DNA of 64,000 bases from Saccharospirillum alexandrii (GTDB lineage: Bacteria > Pseudomonadota > Gammaproteobacteria > Pseudomonadales > Natronospirillaceae). Every line of letters starts with the position of its first letter. Position 1 is the first letter of the stretch. The translations under genes were made by a program, and so were the position numbers. The notes beneath the pieces are model-generated. The model was not told the origin of the DNA and searched no databases. It saw only the letters and a list, made by a program, of their open reading frames with translations. The stretch lies in contig NZ_RCIP01000001.1 in assembly GCF_004000275.1 (NCBI RefSeq), positions 1,046,749 through 1,110,748 on the forward strand. Direction: 5' to 3'. Shown piece by piece: positions 16,646 through 24,037 of the stretch.

Positions 16646-17833
16646 TTATTCCGGAATCGGGACGCCGGCAAGGCGGGCATAAATGCGTGCCACCGGGTCA
16701 ATAAGCGCATCGTTAAAATCGTAATGCGGACTGTGACAGGGCACTTCATGCGCCGTTTCACCGTCTCCGGAACCGACCAGCGCAAAGGCACCCGGGCACG
16801 CCTGCAAGTAATAACTGAAGTCTTCGGAGGCCATAATCGGCAACCGGGTGGTGTCGCTCAATGCGCCCTCACCCAGCTGTGCTACCAGTGCTGCCCGGTA
16901 TTCCGCTGCTTCAGCCGCATGGTTAACCGTAGCCGAATATCGCGGAAATACCTCTACCTGACAGGTAACGCCATAAGCCTGCGCCGTGGCGGTGGCAATC
17001 TCCTCAATCATCCGGGTCAGCGGTTCGCGCATGGCAGGATCAGCCAGCCGAAAGCTGCCCTCAAGCACGGCCTGATCGGGAATCACCGTAACGCCACTGC
17101 GTGCATCAAAGGAGGTAACGCTCAACACAGTCGCATTCTGTGCCGGTAACCGACGGCTCACAGCTTGCTGCAGGGCCACAACAATGGCGGACCCGGCCAG
17201 AACCGGATCCCGACACAATTCAGGCTGACTGGCGTGGCCACCCTGGCCTTTGACCACCAGCTTGAAGGTGCCGTTCCCGGCCATGACAGCGCCATCCGGA
17301 CACACCGCCTGGCCAAAGGGAATCGCCGGCCAGTTGTGCCAGCCAAAGACGGCATCAACGCCGTTCAGGGCACCGTCCTCGATCATTCGTTTGGCGCCGT
17401 GCCCGCCCTCTTCGGCCGGCTGAAACAACAGCGTCACCGGGCCGGGCAAAACGTCTTCCTGAGACTTCAGCCATTGGGTGGCGGCAAACAGCGTGGCTGC
17501 ATGCCCATCATGCCCGCAAGCGTGCATGCAGCCCTGGTTGTGGGATGCCCAGGCTACGCCGCTGTTCTCTTCGATGGGCAAGGCATCAATATCGGCGCGC
17601 AGCGCTATGTGTCGGCCCGGGGCCCGGGGGGCCAGAGTCGCCACCGTGCCGGTATCGGCACAGACCCGCCAGTCGATCCCCAGCGCCGTGAGCTTCTGAC
17701 GCAGCGTTGCCGCCGTGCGTTGCTCAGACCAACTCAACTCGGGCTGGCGATGCAAATCACGACGCAACGCGATGGCATCTTCAATGGCCAGTGCCCAGTT
17801 TGAATCGTTTGACGATGGAGTACGTGCTGACAC
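16646..17833 (-). CDS. doeB2: M20 amidohydrolase, probable N-acetyl-diaminobutyrate deacetylase DoeB2
   Basis: Zinc-type amidohydrolase of the M20D family (395 residues) removing the acetyl group from N-acetyl-L-2,4-diaminobutyrate. Metal-site motifs are visible: CMHACGHDGH near residue 104, the EEGGHGA glutamate pair, the dimerisation domain starting at GTFKLVVKGQGGHASQP, and the C-terminal HSPHYDFND histidine. In Halomonas the deacetylase DoeB belongs to the AstE/AspA family, so this cluster uses the alternative M20 enzyme. It is the first gene of the cluster. The ATG at 17833 is preceded by GAGGTAACTCGAAGGTGTC on the minus strand. Related peptidases (HipO, IAA-amino acid hydrolases) are the alternative. 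Confidence 0.8.
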   Translation of the reverse strand: MSARTPSSNDSNWALAIEDAIALRRDLHRQPELSWSEQRTAATLRQKLTALGIDWRVCADTGTVATLAPRAPGRHIALRADIDALPIEENSGVAWASHNQGCMHACGHDGHAATLFAATQWLKSQEDVLPGPVTLLFQPAEEGGHGAKRMIEDGALNGVDAVFGWHNWPAIPFGQAVCPDGAVMAGNGTFKLVVKGQGGHASQPELCRDPVLAGSAIVVALQQAVSRRLPAQNATVLSVTSFDARSGVTVIPDQAVLEGSFRLADPAMREPLTRMIEEIATATAQAYGVTCQVEVFPRYSATVNHAAEAAEYRAALVAQLGEGALSDTTRLPIMASEDFSYYLQACPGAFALVGSGDGETAHEVPCHSPHYDFNDALIDPVARIYARLAGVPIPE

Positions 17834-18363
17834 CTTCGAGTTACCTCTGTCTGTTGGTTTGTCTCTATCAATCTAGTCGTTATTGCTGAACATCCTAGAT
17901 CTGCCGGTAAAATGTTTTGATCCCCACAGACCTGTCATCGAGCCTCTAACCCACCCTAGTTTCATAAGCGGAAGCCTTGCAAGGTTTTTTTCCGGCCTGT
18001 GGGTAACCCGGTTAACTCCAGTGGATTTACCGGTGTTAGACCGGCCGTATTCAAGCAGACTGTGGAGCAGTATTTTTTCTTTTTATATCAAGTAATTACG
18101 ACGTATTTCCCGGGTTCTCAACTGACGCGAAAACGGGGTCATACCGCCGTGAAAGCAGCGCTTGAATTCTCACTTGTTGACGCACAATTTTCACGGCATT
18201 TCCGGTTTTACGTTTCTTGAGGGGAATAACCATTAGGCCCCTAATAGTAAGGGGCATAAAGCGTTTAACCCAGAGCATGCGCACCTGTCAGCGCCCAATC
18301 AAATCAGCCTTTCAAGGCGGAGTTGGCTATACTGTTTCAACAAGATGAACACTGGAATGACTA
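17834..18363. other. Divergent intergenic region without a gene
   Basis: 530 bases between doeB2 and a divergent binding-protein gene. It is AT-richer than its surroundings and must hold both promoters. I see a small hairpin GCCCC-x9-GGGGC (about 18236-18254) and a TATACT that could be a -10 element for the plus-strand gene at 18328-18333 without a convincing -35. There is no DoeX or EnuR-type regulator gene here. Confidence 0.5.
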
Positions 18364-19164
18364 ATGCGGTCCCGATTCAAAATCATCCTGCTGGCAGCGT
18401 CGCTGCTTATCGGCCCGGCACAGGCTCAGGTTGTGATCAGTACAGGGGGCTGGCCACCGTTCCTGACACCGGAGCAAAAGCATTTCGGCTTTATTGCTCA
18501 TCTGATCAGCGATGTATTTGCCGAATCCGGCATTGAGGTTGAGTATCGACTGGTGCCCTGGCGCCGGGCCTATTTAGGCACCGTATCCGGCGAATACGAT
18601 GCAACGGCGGTGTGGATGGATGCACCCGACCGCCACAACGACATGCTTTACAGCGACCCGATACTGGATGAACGCTTTGTTTTTTTTCACCGGGCCGACC
18701 AGGCGTTCGAGTGGCAAGAGTTTTCTGATTTGTCGGGCCTCAAACTGGCGGGCGTGTTGGGTTACAGCTACGGCACAGCCTTCGATGCCGCGGTGGAAGC
18801 CGGGGTTCTGGACATAGAGTGGGTTGCCAGCGAGGCATCCACGGTGAATATGCTGCTGGCTGGGCGCATTGACGCCTACCCGCAAGAAATCAACGTCGGC
18901 TACTTCAATATTTCGAGAACCGTGCGCCCCGACGAAGCAGCGCGCATTACCCACCACCCCAAGGCGTTGCTGATTAATAAAAGCTATTTGCTGCTGCCGC
19001 GCTCCGCACCAGACAGTACCGTCCTGCTTGGTGAGTTCAACGCCCAGTTGCAAGCGTTCAAAGACACCGGGCGTTATCAATCCTACTTCGATGCGTTTGA
19101 AGCCGGTGCTTATGAACTCGATACTGCCGAGTCCAGGACAGAGCCCGTTAGCCCGCCAGACTGA
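18364..19164 (+). CDS. Orphan SBP_bac_3-type periplasmic binding protein
   Basis: A 266-residue exported protein with a signal peptide (IILLAASLLIGPAQA, cut before QVV) and the amino-acid-binding protein fold: opening ISTGGWPPFL, the DVFAESGIEVEYRLVPWRRAY block and a hinge strand near LAGVLGYSYG. No permease or ATPase adjoins, as is common for family members in marine gammaproteobacteria; it may deliver ligand to a distant transporter or sensor. Its last 17 bases overlap the convergent exporter gene. The ATG at 18364 directly precedes the signal peptide. Confidence 0.78.
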   Translation: MRSRFKIILLAASLLIGPAQAQVVISTGGWPPFLTPEQKHFGFIAHLISDVFAESGIEVEYRLVPWRRAYLGTVSGEYDATAVWMDAPDRHNDMLYSDPILDERFVFFHRADQAFEWQEFSDLSGLKLAGVLGYSYGTAFDAAVEAGVLDIEWVASEASTVNMLLAGRIDAYPQEINVGYFNISRTVRPDEAARITHHPKALLINKSYLLLPRSAPDSTVLLGEFNAQLQAFKDTGRYQSYFDAFEAGAYELDTAESRTEPVSPPD

Positions 19165-19924
19165 TCCAGCCCATCGATTGCGCCACCTGACTGACCGACA
19201 TCAGCACACACATAGTGATTACGATTGGACGAATCAGGCGCGCACCACCGCTGAGCATGGTATGACTGCCAACAAAGGCCCCCAGTACCTGCCCCAGCAT
19301 CATCGCAAACCCAATGATCCATACCACCTGTCCGCCCGCTGAAAACACCGCCAGCGACACAACATTCGACATGAAATTCAGGGGCTTGGCCGAGATCGTC
19401 GCGGCCAGCAATGTCTGCCCCCGAAATGCCACCCCGGTAGCCGCGTAAAACGAGCCGGCCCCCGGCCCGAAAAAGCCATCGTAAAAACCAATTGCCGGCG
19501 CCCAGGTCACTGTCCATTGCCGTTCAGACTGATGTGCCTTGGTCTCGATGCTGCCCAGATTCGGAGTAAACCAGAAATACGCGGCGACGCTGATCAACAA
19601 CACCGGCACCAGCCATTCAAGCCAGCCGGTATCCACGCCTTGCACCAGCCAACTGCCCAGAGCAGCGCCCAAACCCGCAGCAACCAGGCGCCAGAGCAAG
19701 GCTTGCCCGCGCAAATGGCCTTTCAACAGTAACGTCACCGACGCAGTCAGTGTTCCCACGACGCCCTGGGCCTTGTTCGTCGCCAGCGCACTTACCGGTG
19801 GCACGCCCAGCAACAACATGGCCGGCAACGAAATCAGGCCACCGCCCCCGGCCAGGGTATCGACCCAGCCAGCCAGCATGGCGACCGCAAACAAGATAAA
19901 GAGAATGGTGAAAGACCACTCCAT
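19148..19924 (-). CDS. TSUP (TauE/SafE) family membrane exporter
   Basis: A 258-residue inner-membrane protein with about eight hydrophobic segments in two repeats. Family marks are the early GWVDTLAGGGGLISLPAMLL segment, the LATNKAQGVVGT stretch of repeat one, and FYDGFFGPGAGSFY of repeat two. Members move sulfite, sulfoacetate or related anions; the substrate cannot be told here. The start at 19924 was chosen because AAGGAGATTGAATCC lies immediately upstream; the longer frame to 20098 would translate through the structured repeat and is rejected. It overlaps its convergent neighbour by 17 bases. Confidence 0.88.
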   Translation of the reverse strand: MEWSFTILFILFAVAMLAGWVDTLAGGGGLISLPAMLLLGVPPVSALATNKAQGVVGTLTASVTLLLKGHLRGQALLWRLVAAGLGAALGSWLVQGVDTGWLEWLVPVLLISVAAYFWFTPNLGSIETKAHQSERQWTVTWAPAIGFYDGFFGPGAGSFYAATGVAFRGQTLLAATISAKPLNFMSNVVSLAVFSAGGQVVWIIGFAMMLGQVLGAFVGSHTMLSGGARLIRPIVITMCVLMSVSQVAQSMGWISLAG

Positions 19925-19985
19925 GGATTCAATCTCCTTGGGGGGGAAATCTATAAAAAGACGATGGGTCGGCACTTTACAGTGG

Positions 19986-20200
19986 CATGGTCCGCGACGG
20001 CCACCGGTGGTGACTTTCGGGTGGTGCGACACTCGCTCGGCGTAAATCCTTCCCTGGAGCCTGGACCGCACGATATGAATCCCCTCCATGGGATTCACCC
20101 TTCGGGTTCGCTTCGCTCATGCTTGAACGCTCCTGGCGTTTTAGTCCCTGCTGCGGACTTCCCCGCAGAGGCCACCGGCACTCGACGCTCGCATTGTGCA
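19986..20200. repeat. Structured intergenic repeat, copy C (long form)
   Basis: Core at 20039-20164 in the same orientation as copy A: CGGCGTAAATCCTTCC, TGGAGCCTGGACCGCA, the insert with GAATCCC-x6-GGGATTC and CCCTTCGGG hairpins, then TTGAACGCTCCTGGCGTTTT, and CTGCGGACTTCCCC. The leading flank TGGTCCGCG is shared with copies A and D. The right arm (20161-20180) pairs only in part with the left flank (ACCGGTGG at 20003-20010), and the outer GAACTCC ends are missing, so this copy is the most degenerate. It fills the gap between the exporter start and the end of the SPOR gene. Confidence 0.75.
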
Positions 20201-20237
20201 AACGCCGTCGGCGTCGTTAACACTCGAGTAGACAGTG

Positions 20238-21965
20238 CTACTCTTGAAGCACCGGCATCAGGCCAACGCTGCTCAGGTTTTGCCAGGCCCGTCGGGCGTC
20301 ATTATCGCGGGCAAAGCCGGTGGCGATCAAATGGTAACGCTGATCTGAGGCCTGCCATTGCACCACCAGAGTCGGTGGCTCATCGTTGATGGACTGGTAG
20401 GCCTGAAACCAGAGCACTTCCGCAGACACCAGCCGCTGCAACATATCGCCGGCATCGGCTTGCTGGTATAGCTCTAGGCTGTAACCTTGTAACGCCTTGC
20501 CCAGGTGATACACATAGATATCACCGACGGGCAGCCGAGGCCTCTGTTGCAAGCTTGCCTGCTGACCATTGCGCTCCAGCCAGGCTTGCCATTCATCAAT
20601 TTGTCGGGTGGAGGCAAACTGGTCCAGATAGACCCAGGCCTGGTTGCGCGCTGCATCCCAAATCAGCCTGTGACGACCGGGCAAGCGGCGGTTGGTGTCG
20701 GTCAGCAGTGCGTCCCGCATGGGTGGTTCCGACATCCAGTCGGTCAGCGTCGCTGCGCTGACGGGCCCCAGCACCAGAGTTCCTGCCACGTAGTCCGATT
20801 CGTCGGTTAAGGTTGTCGCGGCACTGGCCATTGTCACGCTGGTTGCCGAGGCCTGATTCATGGCCTGACGATCCCGTTCTGCAGTGTCACCGGCGTCTGG
20901 TTGCACCGAATTCATCCGGCGTATTTCTTCAGCTGTGTACTGCGGCGCTCTTGCCTGGGCGCTCGCATCGACCGTGCGGTTTTCAATGCGTCCGTCACTG
21001 CCCACGACCTGGCGAATGCGTCCCTCAATACCACTGAGCCGCAACCGGCGTCGCCAGATTTCACTGTCGGCCAACTGTTCATATTCGCCCAGAAACAGGC
21101 CGACAGGGCCATCGGGGTCGGCCTGAGCCAGGAAGACCGGTTGCGGATCCCGATCGTAAGCGACCGTGGTAAAAAACTGACGCAAGCCCCGATATTCCAT
21201 GGCACGAACCGCTCGTTCCATATTGGGGAACTGACCCAGTTGCAGGGTGTAGGGCCCGGCCGGGAAGCACTTGCACAGTTCAGAGCGCTCTATAATGGGG
21301 GGTAAAGACTGGGACAAATAGGTTGGAATCGGTTGCACCCGTCGCTCTGGTTGAGCGGTCGGTGCACCCTCGCCAGTAACCTCTGGCTGAGCCTGGGCGG
21401 CCTCTGCGCGAGCCCGGGCATCCCGTTCTGCTGCCGAGATGCGCTCGCCAAACACATAGCGCAGACCATAACGCCAGCGCCATTGGGCGGGCATATCACC
21501 ACGGTAATAACTCTGATAACCCGCATTGACAAACACCCGCAAACCCTCTACCACAGGCGCGCTGATGTCTGCATCGAGGTGATAACCGAGTGTTCCGGCA
21601 TTCAACACCGCCTCTCCGGCGTTGCCGACCACATCGCCACCGGCCAGAATAATCCCTGCGACGCCCTGAAAGCGGGCGCCAATATGGCCCTGCTGCCAGA
21701 TAAGACCCATTTCATACTGGCTGAAATCGTGGCTCAGGGTACCGTTGTCCGTCGGGTATTCCAGCTCGCTGTGATAGCGATAACCCAGATCCAGCCCCCA
21801 GCGGGTGCTTTGCATGAACTGGGCATGGCTGGCCACACCCCAGCCGACTGCATTTTCGCCACTGGCCAGGCCAAGATCCAGACTGAACTCCATTGCCGGT
21901 GCCGACAATGGCAGCAAAACAGCCCAGCCCAGCAGCAGCGGTCGCAGTGCGCTGGCGAGGCTCAT
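20238..21965 (-). CDS. Outer-membrane-barrel-like protein with SPOR-like repeats
   Basis: A 575-residue exported protein I cannot place in a named family. A signal peptide (LRPLLLGWAVLLPLSAPAM) is followed by about 160 residues of alternating aromatic strands (WGLDLGYRYHSELEY, YEMGLIWQQGHIGARFQG, WRWRYGLRYVFGE) that look like an eight-strand outer-membrane barrel. An Ala/Glu/Arg-rich linker leads to SPOR-like segments: YTLQLGQFPNMERAVRAM near 235, a second like block near 385-450 (TLVLGPVSAATL) and a third at the end (YHLIATGFARDNDARRAWQN). SPOR domains bind denuded peptidoglycan, so the protein could tether the outer membrane to septal wall. The start at 21965 begins the signal peptide; an upstream in-frame extension to 22031 is rejected. 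Confidence 0.6.
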   Translation of the reverse strand: MSLASALRPLLLGWAVLLPLSAPAMEFSLDLGLASGENAVGWGVASHAQFMQSTRWGLDLGYRYHSELEYPTDNGTLSHDFSQYEMGLIWQQGHIGARFQGVAGIILAGGDVVGNAGEAVLNAGTLGYHLDADISAPVVEGLRVFVNAGYQSYYRGDMPAQWRWRYGLRYVFGERISAAERDARARAEAAQAQPEVTGEGAPTAQPERRVQPIPTYLSQSLPPIIERSELCKCFPAGPYTLQLGQFPNMERAVRAMEYRGLRQFFTTVAYDRDPQPVFLAQADPDGPVGLFLGEYEQLADSEIWRRRLRLSGIEGRIRQVVGSDGRIENRTVDASAQARAPQYTAEEIRRMNSVQPDAGDTAERDRQAMNQASATSVTMASAATTLTDESDYVAGTLVLGPVSAATLTDWMSEPPMRDALLTDTNRRLPGRHRLIWDAARNQAWVYLDQFASTRQIDEWQAWLERNGQQASLQQRPRLPVGDIYVYHLGKALQGYSLELYQQADAGDMLQRLVSAEVLWFQAYQSINDEPPTLVVQWQASDQRYHLIATGFARDNDARRAWQNLSSVGLMPVLQE

Positions 21966-22102
21966 GGGCGGGGTCTCATAGGGGTTGTGGCAGGGGCTTG
22001 TTTCATATCTGGAGGATCCGGCAAATGACACTGTCAGTGTTATCGCCCGCTGCCCCCAAAAGTTGAGCCAGGATTACCATTTGCACGACACAGCAGGGTG
22101 TG

Positions 22103-22735
22103 TCATTCCGCGTTCAATGGAATATCCAGCACATAGCTGGTGGCTTTCACCGGCTTGGTGATGTCGTGTTCCCAAAGCTCAGCGTTGTGCTTCTTCACCG
22201 CCCAGTCAGCCAGGTCGTAAAAGGGCTGGCGCCCGGGGTCTGCGATCAGAATCTGGCGCACACCGGCTTTTTTGGCCCGTTTAATCAGCGTTTTCCATTC
22301 GTCACCCAGGCTATCCCAGAAGCAGATATCGCCCCCGACCACCGTGTCTGCCATCGACAGATCAGCCGTTTTCAACTGCTTGATTTTACGCTGCCAGAAG
22401 ACGGGTTTTAACTCATTCAGTTCTCCATGCAGCTGCAAGTAGGGCTCGACAGAATCGTCCGCGTCAATGGACATGACTCTGGACTTGAACTGGCTCATCA
22501 AAAACAAACTGGTTGGTCCCCAGCCACAGCCAATATCAAACACCACCCGCTCTTTGGGAATCGGGTCGATCAACAGGTAATCCATTAATACAAAGCTGGA
22601 ATCCCAGACTTTATTACCGTGCAGGTTGGCATCGCCAACACTGTATTTCAGGGTTTTGATTACCGGATGACTGGCTTTTAAAAAGGTCAGACCGTGGGCA
22701 GACATTTGATGCCTGGACAGGGAATTGTTAGACAA
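22103..22735 (-). CDS. Class I SAM-dependent methyltransferase
   Basis: A 210-residue protein with the SAM-binding motif I VVFDIGCGWGPTS near residue 64, motif II MSIDADDSVEPY and an acidic DTVVGGDICFWDS motif followed by IADPGRQPFYD. The order and spacing resemble the lysine methyltransferase group related to ETF-beta and FAM86-type enzymes (Methyltransf_16 like), so a protein lysine is a plausible target, but this is inference. It lies between the barrel/SPOR gene and an Mpo1-like gene, all on the minus strand. Confidence 0.75.
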   Translation of the reverse strand: MSNNSLSRHQMSAHGLTFLKASHPVIKTLKYSVGDANLHGNKVWDSSFVLMDYLLIDPIPKERVVFDIGCGWGPTSLFLMSQFKSRVMSIDADDSVEPYLQLHGELNELKPVFWQRKIKQLKTADLSMADTVVGGDICFWDSLGDEWKTLIKRAKKAGVRQILIADPGRQPFYDLADWAVKKHNAELWEHDITKPVKATSYVLDIPLNAE

Positions 22736-22796
22736 GGAATTTCTCCGGTTACTTAAAACGGGTTAATCGCAAATGGGTCAGGGGGAGCAAACCCTG

Positions 22797-23264
22797 TTAC
22801 TTCAATGGAATTCCCAGGCGCTGGTAAACAAAACTGAGCAGCCAAGCCGGGCCAATTAACAGGAATTGGATATCCTTGAAAAAGCTGGGCTTCTTGCCTT
22901 CGATACGGTGCCCCCAGAACTGACCTAGCCAGGCCAATACAAACAGAATCAGCGCAAAGATCCACAGTGGCAGGGATAGCCCCAGCGATTCGTAACCGAG
23001 AATCAGTGCCACCGACACCGCGACCAGAATGCCCATACCGATGGTCAGAGTCCATGACAAACGCGAATAATACAGTATGCAGACGGCAATCAGCACGACC
23101 GCCGCATTCATGACCGGGTTCGGACCAAGCGGAATTTGCCACAACAACGCCAGTACGCACCAGAAGATGAGCGGCACACACACCCAGTGAATCTTTTTGT
23201 TGGTTGGGTTTTGATGGCTCTCGCCGTATTCGCTTAACCAGGTCTCGAGAGAGTTGTTGGCCAT
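22797..23264 (-). CDS. Mpo1-like (DUF962) membrane protein
   Basis: A 155-residue integral membrane protein with the DUF962 signature at its start, YGESHQNPTNKKIHWVCVPL, then four hydrophobic spans (about 28-45, 50-65, 74-92, 98-115) and the second histidine motif QFWGHRIEGKKPSFFKD. The yeast homologue Mpo1 is an iron-dependent dioxygenase in 2-hydroxy fatty acid alpha-oxidation; bacterial members are uncharacterised. Both His motifs needed for metal binding are present. GGGAGGCGATC precedes the ATG. Confidence 0.88.
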   Translation of the reverse strand: MANNSLETWLSEYGESHQNPTNKKIHWVCVPLIFWCVLALLWQIPLGPNPVMNAAVVLIAVCILYYSRLSWTLTIGMGILVAVSVALILGYESLGLSLPLWIFALILFVLAWLGQFWGHRIEGKKPSFFKDIQFLLIGPAWLLSFVYQRLGIPLK

Positions 23265-23355
23265 GATCGCCTCCCGCTGGGTACCAGTCCCGTCTGTGAA
23301 TCAGACACAACAGCATAGCGGGTCAGCGGCCGGTAGAACAGCAGGGGCGATTTAC

Positions 23356-23517
23356 AGCAGGTTGTTGGCATTCGCTGGATGTCGGCGGGCTGCTATCGGA
23401 ACACGGCTGTTCAGGCAAATCGATGACCGTTAAGTCATTGATTTTGGGAGAGAAGTAAAATCGTGATTCTTGATTCTCGTGTGCTGAAAAAACAGGAGGC
23501 CTATTTCAACAACCGAG
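23356..23517. repeat. MITE-like repeat, copy F1
   Basis: About 160 bases beginning AGCAGGTTGTTGG and ending with GGAGGCCTATTTCAACAACC; the ends are imperfect inverted repeats. An internal palindrome AATCGATGAC-x6-GTCATTGATT lies near the middle. It aligns along its length with the copy at 50454-50620. The 3' end here is degraded (ACCGAG instead of ACCTGC). The pattern TTGTTGAAAAAGGCCTCCTG is a common intergenic element in marine gammaproteobacteria. Confidence 0.75.
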
Positions 23518-23536
23518 TAAAGACAAAAGCACCCTG

Positions 23537-23557
23537 ACGATACCCTTTCGGGTATCG
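23537..23557 (-). terminator. Hairpin after the 55-residue ORF
   Basis: CGATACCC and GGGTATCG pair around a four-base loop. On the minus strand it is followed by AGGGTGCTTTTG, a weak U tract. It lies about 55 bases past the end of the small ORF and could terminate it. Confidence 0.5.
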
Positions 23558-23610
23558 CTGTGGTTGGCATCCTGCCATTGCCCGGCCTTTCATTCACCGG
23601 GCGGCGACGA

Positions 23611-23778
23611 TCAGTTGTCGCTAAGAACCGCTACACCCTTTAGGGACAGCTCGTCGCGCACTTCAGGACGTGATAGCCGGTCCAGCGTTGTGTGGTTACC
23701 ACGACGACGCGACTTGGACTTGCTGACCACACCCAAAAAGGCGAGGAACGACTGCTTGGCGGTTGCTTTCTTCTCCAT
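23611..23778 (-). CDS. Putative small basic protein, 55 residues
   Basis: A short frame with an ATG at 23778, AAGGTG eight bases upstream, and a stop at 23611. The product begins MEKKATAKQSFLAFLGV, continues through a basic stretch SKSKSRRRG and ends VAVLSDN. It is followed by a hairpin. I do not recognise it. The good ribosome site, the charged but non-repetitive composition and the gap of 770 bases otherwise lacking genes argue that it is real. It has no signal peptide, and the hydrophobic FLAFLGVV stretch is too short for a membrane span. Confidence 0.5.
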   Translation of the reverse strand: MEKKATAKQSFLAFLGVVSKSKSRRRGNHTTLDRLSRPEVRDELSLKGVAVLSDN

Positions 23779-23986
23779 TGTGTTCACCTTGAACTCAGAA
23801 TTCTGAGGTTTAGTACCCCGTTTTACCGTCAGATTGTGCGTGTCAGATTGAGATTGGGTACAGGAATACTCTACTCTGACTACTGGTTAATTTCTGCACA
23901 TGAAATAGACAAACATTTATAACTTAGCGTCGTCAATGGTCCTTTGCCTACCGTCTTCGCGGCATAACCAACGGCTTCCGGGCCCA

Positions 23987-24014
23987 TAAAAAAACCCGCC
24001 TAACGAAGCGGGTT
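23987..24014 (-). terminator. Rho-independent terminator of the DUF1631 gene
   Basis: Stem AACCCGC (23993-23999) with GCGGGTT (24008-24014); on the minus strand it runs into seven T residues. It starts 24 bases after the DUF1631 stop codon. Confidence 0.85.
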
Positions 24015-24037
24015 CTGCAGCAACCATCGTGGACAGA

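Noticed and set aside
19925-20098. N-terminal extension of the TSUP exporter frame to 20098
   Set aside because: The extension runs through the core of the structured repeat, and a good ribosome site (AAGGAG) lies directly before the ATG at 19924.
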